A stretch of DNA of 64,000 nt, from NCBI GenBank assembly GCA_015039315.1, contig WIDE01000056.1, positions 13,611-77,610 on the forward strand. Reading direction: 5' to 3'. Within the stretch, counting starts at the first letter, position 1; every line of letters begins with the position of its first letter. A program made the translations under genes and the position numbers. Shown here in pieces: positions 22,631 through 35,296 of this stretch. This DNA comes from Clavulina sp. PMI_390 (taxonomy: Eukaryota; Basidiomycota; Agaricomycetes; Cantharellales; Hydnaceae). Under the pieces are notes generated by a model. That model was not told where the DNA came from, searched no databases, and worked only from the letters and a program-made list of their open reading frames with translations.

Positions 22631-23724
22631 GGTCGAGGACAGACCCTGTTGGACGACGGCAGCGACGCGCGGCGACGTGGCAAGCCTCGCGTGGGCTCTC
22701 CGAGTGCGATGAATCGCGTAAAGTTTGTCAAGTAACAGGTGAGGCCGGTTGGTCTAACAGGGCTAAGCGCCGTACGATGGGGAGGAGATATGAGGCACGA
22801 GTTGAGGAGGGAAGGGGGAAGTTACGTTGGTTGCTAGGAGAACTCCGTTTGCGGTTGTTCCGGCGAAAAAAATTCCAGAAGCGCCAAACTGGTCTCGTAG
22901 TATAGTATTTCACAAACACATCGCATTTCACTCGTTGTCTCACACTGAACCACCACGGTTGATATGCGGGGACTTGTCAACAATAATTCCGCTATCTTCT
23001 GACACTTTTAGTAAATGAATCTTATGTTGGCTTCGCCGACATGGACGTCTCTCGCGATACTTGAGCCGGCGCTTAGAGTTGCCAACTGGCGGGAAACGAT
23101 TATGTTATCCCGAAGTGTATTGACATTTACATGTGCCTGTCAGGTCTTTGCCAATGGAAATGGGTTTCACAACAACACACTGAGGACGGATATGCACAAA
23201 AAGATTTAATTAGGGAGAAGAACAGAATACCTAGGCTAACGGGTGGTTACTATGAATCAACGGCTCATGGATGACGATAATGAAGAGCAATTCCAGACCC
23301 AAAAGCGGGATTGATGAATGAGACGATGACCGAAAGCGAAAGATCCAGCGAGCGCAGTTGAAAATGAGAGGGGAGAAAGGAGCACAGAGAGATATAGAGA
23401 GAGAATGAGAGAAACTGCGTGTGTATGTAGGATAGCATGCGAGCAAAAGGAACAACTTACTGCATGAGGATAGAATTAGGGGGAGGGGGGGATGTGGTAA
23501 AAACGGTCAAATATGATCAACGAGCACACAACCTAACACAACAAACGGAGAAAGAAACAAGGATAGAGACAGCGAGACAGAGAAAGAAGAAAACAAAAGA
23601 GAAGAAATGAGAGACATAGAGTTACAGCTCAAACACAAAAGAAAAAGAAATATAGATGCACAATACATACGACTGAGCGGGGTGAAGGTGAGTTGCTGGC
23701 TTGTCTGATCGATCAAGCCAATCA
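22631..23724. other. Intergenic between velvet and Hpc2 genes
   Basis: This contains the promoter of Hpc2 and the 3' UTR of the velvet gene. The part 23320-23680 is strongly purine-rich on the plus strand (pyrimidine-rich in the sense of both genes). No coding feature is seen. Confidence 0.5.
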
Positions 23725-26700
23725 TTATCTCCCTCCGTCGACCCCCGTAACACCGACAGTCATTCCTCTGCCTTCTTCGCCCTTCACATCACCGAGCATA
23801 CCCCCCTTCTTTTGGTCTTCGCCCCCGGCTAATCCAATATACCCAGCACTCGAGCTCGTTTGGCGTTGCATTCCAACGGCGTGGTCGTGACCGGGTGACG
23901 GCCTTCCAACCCCACCGCCGCCGTCCTTCCATTGCTGAGAATACGATGGCGCCATGGCCGTCGAGCCTGGAGGAGGTAGAGACGGCGCCTGGTGATAATC
24001 ATACTCATATGACGGGTGCCCGTACGCGCCGCCCTGGGGCGGTGGTGGCGGTCCCCCTCCTCCGTAGTGAGGAGGCTGGGGCGCATAATTATTGTTGCTC
24101 ATCCCCGGTCCGCCTGCCATACTCATAGGGGGCAAGACGGGGTGTGAGTGTATAGGGAGAGATTGCGGCGAGGGGTGAGGGTGTGATGAATGTGGAGGTG
24201 CAGGATGATAGTACTGCTGCTGTTGCTGCTGGTACGGTGCGTGATCAGGGTGAGGCTGAGTTTGCGGAGGGGGCGGAGCATATCCTTGATGCTGTTGCTG
24301 CTGTGGAGGGTGCAGCACAGGCGTGCCCCGCTGACTCTGCCCTTGGCTCGCGCTCCCACTTGCCGTTCTCGCATGTCCGTGCCGGGGCCATTCTCCTCCT
24401 GGAGGTGGCGGTCCTGCAGTGTGAGAGTACGATGGAGGCGGCTGTTGTGGGTGCTGTTGCTGCTGCTGCTGGGTATGAGGTGCATATGGGTCTGCCGAAG
24501 CTGCCGTACTAGCACCGGTGCCTGTCGCTATCCCAATTGCAGTTCCACTTCCATCAGAATGGGGACTCCTCAGCGAAAGCGTGTCCACACTCCCCCGTCG
24601 CGGGCCAACCAGTGTGTCATATTCACCGTGAGGAGCAGAAGCGTGAGGCGGTGCAAGGGGAGCAGGTGCAGGCCCTGGAGCATAATAAGATGATTGTGTA
24701 TGCGCATGAGGGTGTGGGTGCGGGTGCGCTGGAGGAGGAGCATAGTGCAAATCGGCGCCTGCAACCGGAGGAGTCACCGAATACGGCTGACCAGGGCCTG
24801 GTCCGGTATTGCTACCAGAAGGCGGTGGAAGCGATGAGTAGTGGCCACCCGGATACCCGTTCCCATTCACACCCGCATCATCCCGGTATGAAGAGGAACC
24901 CGCTGGAGGGAGGTGAGGGGCCCCGTAAGGGTGATGCGGATGGTGATGGTGTCCTGCGCCTGATGCTGGTGCTTGCGACTGTGCTGGCGGGGGGCCGGGT
25001 CCATTTGTCCCATTGCTTTGCTGCTGAGGATGCGGAGGCGGCATCTGAGAGTACACTACGCGCACAAAGGTCGACGAACAAGGATTAGCTCGCAATCAAT
25101 ATGCCACTTCTTGTGGGAATAAAACTCACTGGATGGACTCTCAGACGGAGGGCGATGCTGACCATGGTGCACATGCTGTTGCTGGGCATGAATCTGCGTT
25201 GGCGACCCATAGTACCTTCCATACTCGAAATGCTGTGGCGGTTGTTGCTGCCCATGCATAGGCATAGAGTGCATCAGAGGCGGAGTAGGCGTCGCCAGAG
25301 TCGTCGCAGATGATGAAGACGATGAGGAAGACTGGCCCTGCGGATGCGGGTGTGGATGCGAATGCGGATGATGCTGCATCCCCATCCCTCCTCCTCCCAT
25401 TCCCATCTGGTGTTGCGAGTGTGGGATTGAGGGGGACTGAGACTGTGAATGTGGGTGACCAGACTGCGGGTGAGGAGCATGGTTTGAGAGCCAGTTCGGG
25501 GGCGAAGTCGATGCTGAAGGAGGCAATGACGAATTATGCTGGTGGGGATGGTGCTGGTAACTCGCAGGAGTAGTTGGCGGTGGGGGATATGCATAACCTG
25601 ATGACGAAGTAGGGTTCGGGGTGCTGGACGCATTATCAAGCGTCGTCCAACCAGGAAGCACACCGCCTGCCGCGCTCGAGCCCGCGTTGGGTGCAGCGGT
25701 ATCTGCGTCTCTCCCATTCATAGGCATCCCCTGGGGCAAAGATTGGTATGACGACGAGGACGGAGGAGGCGCAGGTGCAGCCCACCCATCGTGCGGTCCC
25801 ATCCCAATTGGAGGACCACCCAACGGCGCAGAAGGAGCAGCCGAGTCGGCTGGAACGCTCTCTTCCACTAATCTAGGTCGTTTCGAAACCCTCATCGACG
25901 TCGTTGACGAGGAAGACGATGCTTTGCCCTTGCCCTTACCCCTACTCCCCTTCGCGCCCGCAAACATCAGTGGGGAACCACCCGAGTCCTCTCCGCTACC
26001 AGGCGTGGGACTCTGCTGCTGCGAAGACGAGGCTGACTGGCGCGCACGCTTAACAGTGGGAGAGAGTGTTACATCACTCTCGTTTGCACCACCAGCAGGA
26101 CCTCCGTCTACAGCAGAGCCGCCAGTATTGTTATAAAGGAGCATGTCAATGCCTCCTGAGGATGGGCCACCGCCAGTCGTAGCGGGGTCATCAAGCACCT
26201 GTGGCGTATGATGCATCATCATGCCCATGCTCCCTACACCCATACCGCCCATGCCCATGGGGCCATGAGAGTGATGGCTAGGGCCCGACACCGACCCTTG
26301 CGCCGAAGCGGACGAAGACGATGGGCCCGCTGCGCCGCGGGGCTTGCGCTGGCGGACTTCTTTGCGGATGCGGATCTTGATACCCTGGTCGGCGAGTGAG
26401 CATGAGAGAGGAGTGGACTCTATTCTCGATGATAATTGTTGCAAGTTTCACAGTCGAAATCCCGTGGTCGTGGGGGGTGGGTGAAATCCATGGAGTTGTG
26501 TGTGAAGTGCCGAGAACCAAGGCGAGCGAGTGAGTGAGATAGGGTCGACGCGGGAGCGATCATCAGAATGTTTGAATGAGTGGTGGAGTTGAGTTGGGGC
26601 GGATTGCCGGCCGAGACCCAGACGACGAGAACATGAGAACACGAGAGGAGTAAAGGGAAGAATGTCAGAAGATCCATCATCATCATCAGCACCACACACG

Positions 26701-29020
26701 CCAAGGAAGAAAGAAGAAAGGAGCCACAGGTAAAACGGTAACCCCACAGTGTGGGCGCATCAGGGACAGACACCCAGGTGACGAAGGAAGTGAAAATGGC
26801 AAATCCTCGTCTCATAATATTCCATGCATGCATCGCCCTCAATCTGAAGGGGGGATCACCGCCACGAGATGACAGCAACAACATCCGAGCGGTATGTTGC
26901 TCACCAGTCGCCATCACCATCACGCAGCAGCGATAGCATGAGCACGCACATGTCAGGATGGGTGGAGACATCCTAATCGAGCAACCATCTCGGGCTAACT
27001 TCATTTCCTTTCTGTCGGAGAGCGCGGACAGTGAAGGCCACAAAGACGCGACAAATCGTCCAGATGGTCCATCACATTGGGGGATTCGATCCTCCAGCCG
27101 CGGTGCCGGTCCGATCGGGCGAAACAAGCTCGGAAGCAAAAAAGAAACGGCAACGCAAAACCAAGGACGAGAGAAAGGAGATAGAGAGACAAGACGAAAA
27201 CCATGGAACCAATAAAAACTCACCTTCCATTCCAGGGAATTTTTTTGCCGTATAAACATAGAACGGATTTGAGAAGATTGACTTGCAGTGGTGGACCTTC
27301 GGACTGTAAAAGTGACGAATCCAATGGCAGCCGAATGATCAACATATCATCCCCCGTCAAAACGAGGCCGCGACCGCCATCAAGAAGAAATGACATGAGG
27401 GAGAGATCGGATCATCCAATGCCAATAAGCCAAGTGAGTCATGGGACGAGTACGCGGAAGGATGTGCAAGGCACGGGCCACCAGGAGAGAGAGTGAAAAG
27501 AAGGACAATCAATCAGTTTCGAAAAGAACCGCAGCGGCACATTACGAAAGAAGAAAACACGAGGGACAAGGGAGACGGGTTTCAGACGAAAAATGGCGCA
27601 GGGGCAGAGGAAATTTGCAACGCGAGCGGGCGGAGTTAGAACGCCCCCTCGTTCTCCGCAAATGCGAACAGATTTGCTTCCGCCGGCTAGGTTAGCTCTG
27701 GGCGGTTTGGCTTTGGGTTTGATTTAGGGCCGCTCGATCGAGCGAATCGATGACGCTATGCGGTCCGACAGGCACGATGGAACAGCAAAGGAAGAAAGAA
27801 AGAAAGCACAGGTGGGAAGGCACACGATTGACTCACCCTTTGACCTCGAACAAGCTCAGCTTGAGTCGATAACTGCCTTCGGTCCTCACACTGAGGTCAG
27901 GAAACACAAAGAACCCAGCGTCCTCATGTTCGTTTTCTGGGTCTTTGAGGTGATACAAGCTCGAGACAATCGAGCCTGTCGTGCAGCGCGTCTTGCCGTC
28001 CTTGAGTACATGCAGTTCGTCGTCTGCATCGGGCGACGCGAGTGACGCAAACATAAAGTAGTATGGATTCTGAAGAAAGTCATGAGATACGGTGGGCGCA
28101 GCAGTTGATGCTGATATTGAAGGGGTGGAGGATGTTGATGCGCCAGCAGTGGTGGCGGTGGTGCCGGCCGAGGCGGATGTGGATGCGGTTGCGGAGGACG
28201 AGGAGGCGGGGTACTCGAGGACCCGCAGCTGGATGATCGGTGGCGGATCGATTGGACGGCGGTCCGCTGGTTAGTTGTTAGGTTAGATTTCGTGCATGAT
28301 AAGCCCCCCAGAGGAGAGAGAGATTCGCAATTCCGGTCGTTGGTGGCGTTGGTCCCAGTTCGCAGGTAGAGGGAACGAAAGGAAGCCAAGGACGAGCGAG
28401 AGAGAGGGACAAGTTTGGATTGGACAGCGATTGGTGGGAATTGTGTGAGTGAGTGGGAAAAGAACGAGGATGAAGTCGGGCGCGTGCGCGCGCGAGTGGG
28501 ATCCCACCCAAGAAAATAGAGAGAAAGTAAGTTAGTTTGCCGTCCAAAATGCGTACATCAGTTGCCCGATGTCGTTCAGAAGGGGGAGATTTGCGTACCG
28601 CCTATTATTATCGGGAAGGGGGAGAGAGGAATGACGATGGGAGAAATTTTGTTCAGTCAGCGACACACACGCCCACACACACACAGTCGGAAGCTTCATT
28701 GCAAGGAAGTGAAGGGGGGAGTATCGAGGGGGGGGGGACAGGGAGGCGGCGTCAGAAGAAGCCCCCTTGTCGAATGGGTGGAGACAAGGTCTTCATTCTA
28801 TCCGTGGTGGAATGAACTTTCCAATGACATTGAGCATCATCCAATTGGAGTGGCACACCAGCCCAGTGACGGCGCCTCCACACAGGTCCGGAACACCCGC
28901 ACGAGAGAGAGAATAAAAACGATCTGAAAGATGGAGAACAAACGTACCAAGTCCACACATCCGTGCTGCCTTGGGCTGTTGCCTGACGGTGAGTTCGTAC
29001 TCGAGACGTGGCTCGGCCAT
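23725..29020 (-). CDS. Velvet-domain transcription factor (VosA/VelB-like)
   Basis: Velvet proteins are fungal DNA-binding regulators of development, sporulation and secondary metabolism. Five exons join in phase: 28948-29020, 27837-28266, 27224-27303, 25130-26419 and 23725-25055 (3204 nt, 1067 aa). The velvet domain starts at once: YELTVRQQPKAARMCGLG, DRRPIDPPPIIQL, then after a Ser/Ala/Thr-rich insertion LQNPYYFMFASL, KTRCTTGSIVSSLYHLKD, FVFPDLSVRTEGSYRLKLSL, CKSIFSNPFYVYTAKKFPGM and TPLSCSLADQGIKIRIRKE. The remaining ~800 residues are low-complexity His/Pro/Gln/Ser/Gly, much longer than in typical VosA or VelB. The single insertion within the domain leaves VosA versus VelB open. Introns of 681, 533 and 804 bp are long for this genome, whose other introns are mostly 50-100 bp. 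Confidence 0.88.
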
Positions 29021-31048
29021 GTGTGTACGGTCAGATCAAGCTATAACGGGGCAGGCGATATGCTTGAAGAAGATGTGCCCGAGCGCCTCCGATGAAGAAA
29101 GCAGGGGCAGACGATAGGCAGGAGGGTTGGTTGTGTGGTGGAAGAATCCGCTGGGTAGACACAGCCCAAAAGAAGAGATGGGGATGAAGGTCGCAGACCC
29201 AAGAGAGAGATGTGGATGGATGGAATAAGAGGGGAGGGTCAAATACTCGATACGGTGGGTTACTGCGCTGAGGCGGTGAGGGCGAAAAAGGATCAATGGG
29301 ACCTGGTTGGTAGTCGTGTCGTTGAGGGATAGGCCAAGGACACTGGAGCTTGCGGCACGCCTGTCAATGACCAAGAGGGCGGTAGTGATGGCAGATTGTC
29401 GTGCAGAAAGCGAGAGCGAGCGAGCGAGTGCGGTGCAAGATGTGGTGTGAATCAGCAAGAGGACAGATTCATAGCCCAACGACGATAACTGATGCGGGGA
29501 GAGAAGGGAGATGACGGTTGGTGGGTGATGCTGATGATCCAAAGAGGGCGAGCGAGTGAGTGTGTGGCAAGTCCCGCCCAAACAAAGATCCCCCTACCTC
29601 AATAATAGTAATGGCCAATATAGGCCAATCGCAAGGGCCAATAGCAATGCTAAGAGCACAAGTAATACAGTATGGTCGTTCGTGACAGACCCTATTGCAA
29701 GGGAGTCACTTGTCCAGCGTCCCCTCCTCCCAAACACTTGCACCTCTGGCCGTGTACCTTGGACTGCTGCTCTTCTTAATCTCACATTGTACATAAACCC
29801 TGCCTGTTCCCCCCTCTTCTTATTATTGCTACTCTCGCGGCAAATCCATTCTTTCCTTCCCCCCTAATGCAACAGTGCCTTCTTTCCCTTTACCCCCCCC
29901 TTTAGCGGGTTAACCTCTCACACCTTCCAGATCTGCATCATCCCGAGCGATTATCAGCCCAACCAGTCAGTCCCCCATATGAATTATTATGGCGGTAATC
30001 TTCATCTACTGGTGCTGGAAAGAAGGCGAGGGGGGTCCCATTGATTGATTCAGATGATACATTCGTCGTTCGCGATTCGATCCGAAATTCCCTCCATTCA
30101 AAAAAGCGGAGGGGACAAACGAACAGCCAACGAACGGATGAACAGAACAGCAACCTATTTGCAAGAGGAAAAAAAATTATTATTATAACGCCACCGCTCG
30201 AACGAACAGAAACAACTGACCCGTAAGAGGATATCAGCAGGACAGACAGGCAGAACAAGACAGGCAAGCAGATTACGCGACGGAACGGCGACCCTGAATA
30301 CGGCGGACACACTCCCCATCTCCGCCTGCGACAACCCATTATGGTCATATCCACGGCACGACACGCGGCACGCACACACACAACTTGACACACATTTATA
30401 TAATTATATGTCCTGCCCTCGCACGACACATAGGCACAGAACACAGAACGTGTTCTCTATACCGATCAGCGTTTGACAATCGCGCGCAGTGTTTGTTTCG
30501 CGATCAGCGAACGAGCGAAAACGCGCGCGGCTTCTCTTCGGGTGGCGAGACACCGGTCAAGAGCCAACATAATGTGTGCGGATTGAGCGCCTCCCATTCA
30601 GTTTTTCATAGCAGTAATATGCAGAACAAATTAAATGCAACTCTGACGACGGGACGCGAGCGAACTGTATGGAAACTGGCAACAGTATCCAGAGTACCGC
30701 CCATACATATGGGCGCGAAGGATGGACGGAAGAGAGATGGGTGATAGTAATATGATGTAAATGATAATGAGATAATGAGCGAGGGGGGTGACCCTCCCCC
30801 TTTTTCATACGTCCACATTCATATCGCCATACCATCGCCCATTTTTACGATTGCTATCCACAGCAGAGCAACAACCCGAGCAGCACGCAAGAAAAAGGAA
30901 ACCCGCACACGAGATGATCACGTCCATCATAGATTAGGAAAAAAATTCAACTCAATACTCGTCTGTCTAACTACACACACATGCACTTCCCACGAGTCGA
31001 AGAGCCACCATCAAAGTATTCGATCCTACCAATTCTAGACAAGACAGA
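29021..31048. other. 2-kb intergenic region upstream of velvet gene
   Basis: This is probably the long promoter/5' UTR of the velvet gene and the 3' region of QCR2. It shows short tandem patterns (GAGCGAGCGAGCGAG near 29405) and purine-rich tracts. Open frames on both strands have biased low-complexity composition and no motif. No gene is supported. Confidence 0.45.
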
Positions 31049-34000
31049 CTAGAGACCGAGCTCATCCCCATATGGCAGCGTAGCGACATTGCCGACTGCG
31101 ACATATGTCGCCTTGCCCTTGGTCAGTGCCTCCGCGGCCTGAATGATTGTACGCGTGCCGTCCGCCATCAGCCAAAGGAGACACGATAGACGGAGCGCAT
31201 CAAATCGCGGTTTCCGCGCCAAAATCAATATACCCGCCCGGCACGATTTTGACAAGCGAAGGAAGGGAAAGGAGAAAGCAACGGTGTCAGTAGGCAATAT
31301 CACACATGCAACAAAATAAGACATAAAACGAGACGCATCAGAAAAAAAAATTAACAGAGGAGCAGGAACGAAGCCCAATATGAATAAGGATGAGACCGGA
31401 AGGGTATGAGCAACAGATCTCAATGGCATGAACGCAAAAAAATAAGGTCTGCAAATCCCTAATGTCCAGCCAGTTGCAGTGGCAACTCTGAGCACTTTAC
31501 TGATACCGAGCGACGCCGGTCGCACACGCAACACGAGCCATAACAATGATGGGAGAGCGTCCTTCCTTCCGGTCATTATCCGCCACCCCAAGCCGTGCCG
31601 TGGAGCCAGAACCGCAAAGGCACATAGACGATAGCCAGCCACCAGACTACGGCAGCGCGCCACCTCGCGCAATAACGCGGGAAAAATGGACGTGCCGTGC
31701 CGTGAGGAAGGTGGTGGCAGTGGTGGCGAGTCGAAGATGCCGAAGCGCGCAGGCCGCGGCGTAAGGGGGCAAAGCAAGGGAGAGCGCAAGCCAAAGATGA
31801 AAAGCAACAGAACGACAGAATATAGCAGATATGAATGGGGATAGAAAGGAATATATCGCGAAGACGCAAGAAAGGGCGCGATGCACATCATGAAGAAGAG
31901 AAGAGGGGAGTTGATGTGCATTCGGCCTCCCACAACCCCACCGACCATACTGCATTGTGAACAGCACAACGCTGTGCGGCAGCGAGAATGCAATATGGAT
32001 GGTTCTACCTCATGCCGCGAGCGGCTAGGCTTGGCCGATCGCCCCTTTGACGTCACAGAGATTCCCGCCTCCCATCATCTGGCACGGCGAGCAATACATC
32101 GAGACACGATGCAGCAGGTGCTCGAGGCAGAGCACACGAGGGAGGAGCCAAGGGAAGAAAAAAAGGGTCGAAGAAACGTCTAGGCAGATCCGATCGTGGC
32201 CACGCGGACGATCATGAATCATTCGTTTCTGTCCACACACCCACACAAGCAACGATCGCCATGCGGCTGTAGGATCAAGAGGGGCTAGCTCGAGTCACGC
32301 GCCCGCAAGCAGAGGAGAAAGCAAGAGAAGGAAATAAACCATAGATAGAAAGCCAAAAAAAACTGAATAGTCACGCGATTGGAGCCGAATGACGCACCTT
32401 GGAAACATCAGCAGCTTGAACCGACTCGAACGCCTTCACGTCCAGCGCGCCTTGAGAGAACAGCTATATTGTTGTTGAGACAAAAATAGTATTCCAGAAC
32501 AGTGAGGTGCACGTCAGGGTCGCCATTCGCGTTGCGAGTCGATGCCGGAGCGAGGGACCGAATGCGGAGTAGATAGTGGGTAGGATTAGCGACGAGGGTG
32601 CAGGGTACCATACAAAGCAACCCGAGTAGTGCGCGCGCAAGGTAGTGAATGTAAGATCATCAGAAGGCGTGTGGAGGGAGAATTATGAGTCAGTGAAGTG
32701 ATCGAGCCGGAGTAGTGGGAAAGGCAGGAAGGTCAACGAAATGAGGCCGATCAACAGGGTGAGAGCAGAAAAATAACGCAAATCTTACACTGCTAGGAAC
32801 AATGCAGAGGGAAGAGAGAAAAGGGCTAAAAGACCGATCACTGGTCACTGTGGAAATATACAGCAGATTGAACGAGTGAGAACACCAAAGGAGAAGCGTC
32901 CATGTGGATCGAGAGATCGCCCATCCAACGACGCCGAGCGAGATCCCATCGGCATACCACCGCATTTATCCGCTCTCCCACCAGGACAAACGTGAGGGGC
33001 CCAGAAGAATAGACCCTTAGATGCTCCAGGTGCAGACCAAGATACCCTTCAGGCATTTAATCGTTCGTCTCGCTCGCGTATCCACCCCGTGGGTGCATCG
33101 GAAGCATTAACGCGCATTGAGCCGGGAAAATGTATAAGAAAAGATTATTGGAGAGGAGTGGACGACCCAACGAAGCTTCCTTGCTCGTCTCCCTCTCAAA
33201 AATAGCAAGCAGTAACAAGGCAATGAGGACTACCCTCGGCCCCGACGGCGAATACCTCGCCAAGGAGCATGACGAGATTGGCGAATCATCCCCAACCTCA
33301 ATCGACCTCGAGGACAAGTGCACAACCAGAAAAATATATAGAAGATAGGGAATCAAACGCACCTGAGACGCAAGTGCGGCGCCAGCAGCCTCACGCCCAC
33401 TCTCCAATGCACTCACAGCATTCAGCTTGGCCTTGGCGAGCGCTTTCCCGAACGCCTCCTTCTCCTTGAGGGCACCGCTGACACCCTTGAGAGTGGCGAC
33501 GACGGTCTTGCCGGCCTCGCTCAATGCAGCAGAGTCCCCGGACTGGAGAACAACACCGAAGAGGGAGCCATCCGAGTAGGTCTCGTTGACAACCTGGGCC
33601 GAGACACCTGAGGCCGCAAGCGAGGAAAGTGGGCTAGTACCCTCAGTCCACTTGAGAGATGGTGTTGGGTCAAGGTAAGCACCGAGCACGGAGAGGGCGG
33701 GTGCAGATGCAGGTGTGGTGGTTCCGAAACCGATGAAGAGCGTTGAAGGACCCGAGTGTGAAGCGACTCGGCTCTCACCACCGAAGTATTTGGTGCTCGA
33801 AGGCGATGACGATGAAGAGGAAGGAAGGCCAGCGAGCTTGCTCTCAACAAGCTTCTTCACCACGCTCTCCTCCACACCGCTGGCAATGACAGCGACATTG
33901 CCAACGGTGAAAACCTTCTTGGCGTAGTCCTTCACGGCGTCAAGAGCAACACCACTAGTAGCGAAGATGGGGTTGCCAAGGCCGTTACGGAAGGCAATAG

Positions 34001-34853
34001 CGTGGGCAGCATCAAGTGCCAGGGCAGCAGGGTCGGCGGAGGCAGCAGCAGATTCGGCCTCAACCTGGGGTGCCACAGACTCGTGGAGTTCATGAGGGGC
34101 ATAGGTCGAAGACGTCAGGACGCCGGTAAGGACGTCAACAAAGTACTCCCTAGAGTTCCATGAGTCAAATTTCCAGATCCGGTGGCGAACAGGACATTAG
34201 AATATGGTGGCGAATCCACGAGAGGAAATATTGGAGGTTCGAGGAAAGGATGCAGCAAAAATATGTCAGACACAACAAAAGCCCATGGAATTAGAAGAGA
34301 GACCACATACTCATCACCCTTCAAAAACTCGGCAGTCAGAGCGAGATGTTCCCGGCCGAGGGTCGCAGAGAGGACACCACCATAGAGCTCGCTCTCGCGT
34401 ACTGTCCTGAGAGCAGAACGCTTCGACGTGCCCTGCAAACACGTCCAGAAGCCCAACGAACAAGAGAGTGCCATAGGTCCATTCCAATACGTTTCCGATT
34501 CATTCCCAAGCAAATGCGCATTCCAACCAACGAGCCATCCGAAAAAGTGCCCAACGAGCGTGAGAGTCACAAATCGTCACCAGTCCATTCGTCAGTTTCC
34601 ACAACAAGCTTTTTCTTTAATGTACAACCTAAGAAGTATAAGTACGCACCTTGAAAGCAAAATTCTTGAGCACATGCGCAGCACCGGGGGTGGTCTCGTA
34701 GCGCGAGCCAGCCTTGACTACGAGCGTGACGCTCGCGCTGGGGCTCGGGTTCTCCAACGCAGCAACTTTGATAGCAGAGGAGGGTGCCTCAGTAGCGAAG
34801 AGGCGGCGGGAGGCGTGGCGCACAGCCGACGAAGACGTGCGAGCAGTGAGCAT
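31049..34853 (-). CDS. QCR2: Ubiquinol-cytochrome c reductase core protein 2
   Basis: Qcr2 is a matrix-facing core subunit of mitochondrial complex III and belongs to the M16 peptidase fold. Five exons join in phase: 34650-34853, 34311-34432, 33363-34149, 32398-32463 and 31049-31138 (1269 nt, 422 aa). The N-terminus is an Arg/Ser-rich mitochondrial presequence (MLTARTSSSAVRHASRRLFA). Then come VTLVVKAGSRYET with AHVLKNFAFK, SKRSALRTVRESELYGG, EEYFVDVL, and the C-terminal M16-like half (AIAFRNGLGNPIFA, VAVIASGVEESVVKKLVESK), ending GNVATLPYGDELGL. No HxxEH zinc site is seen, as expected for a core protein. The last two introns are 899 and 1259 bp, and they flank a 66-bp exon. Confidence 0.9.
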
Positions 34854-35296
34854 CTTAAAGGGACGCGGGTTTTTAAAGAAACGTCGACGACGACGGCGGA
34901 CGAGGGAATTCCGAGCTCGAACACTTGTTCCTTCCGGTTCGAACCGCCGGGCGCTTAGCAGACTCGGGAACACAGCAGGGTTTTTCTTGTTCTGTATTAC
35001 GAAAACATCCTGATTTGATTGGGCTCGGGTACTTCATTAGGGAAATATCACGAATCAGACAAAGAGGAGATATCAGAAGGCCATTATCATATTGCATAGG
35101 AGTAATACAACTTGGCGAACTGCGGAGACATGTCCTTACAGACCATATGGGAGGCGAGAAGACCTGAAAGGGCTTGGAAGGAGAAAACGAGTAACGAAGC
35201 AATAGAACATAGAGAAAGATGGTATCAAAAAGATGCTAAAACTTTTCAAGAATGCGATGCAAAGGGGACGACTATGAGCACACGACAGAGGATCTT
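34854..35296. other. Intergenic QCR2 promoter / acyl-CoA synthetase 3' end
   Basis: A 443-bp spacer between two minus-strand genes, upstream of the QCR2 start. No coding exon and no clear TATA box are seen. Confidence 0.5.

Noticed and set aside
24183..25088. Long plus-strand open frames opposite the velvet gene tail
   Set aside because: They are antisense shadows of the His/Pro/Gln-rich exons 4-5 of the velvet gene, whose splice phases and sense-strand composition are consistent.
31139..32056. A 335-residue minus-strand open frame ending at 31049
   Set aside because: Only its last 29 codons (31049-31138) are a real exon, the end of QCR2. The rest is intron sequence with chance openness and no motif.
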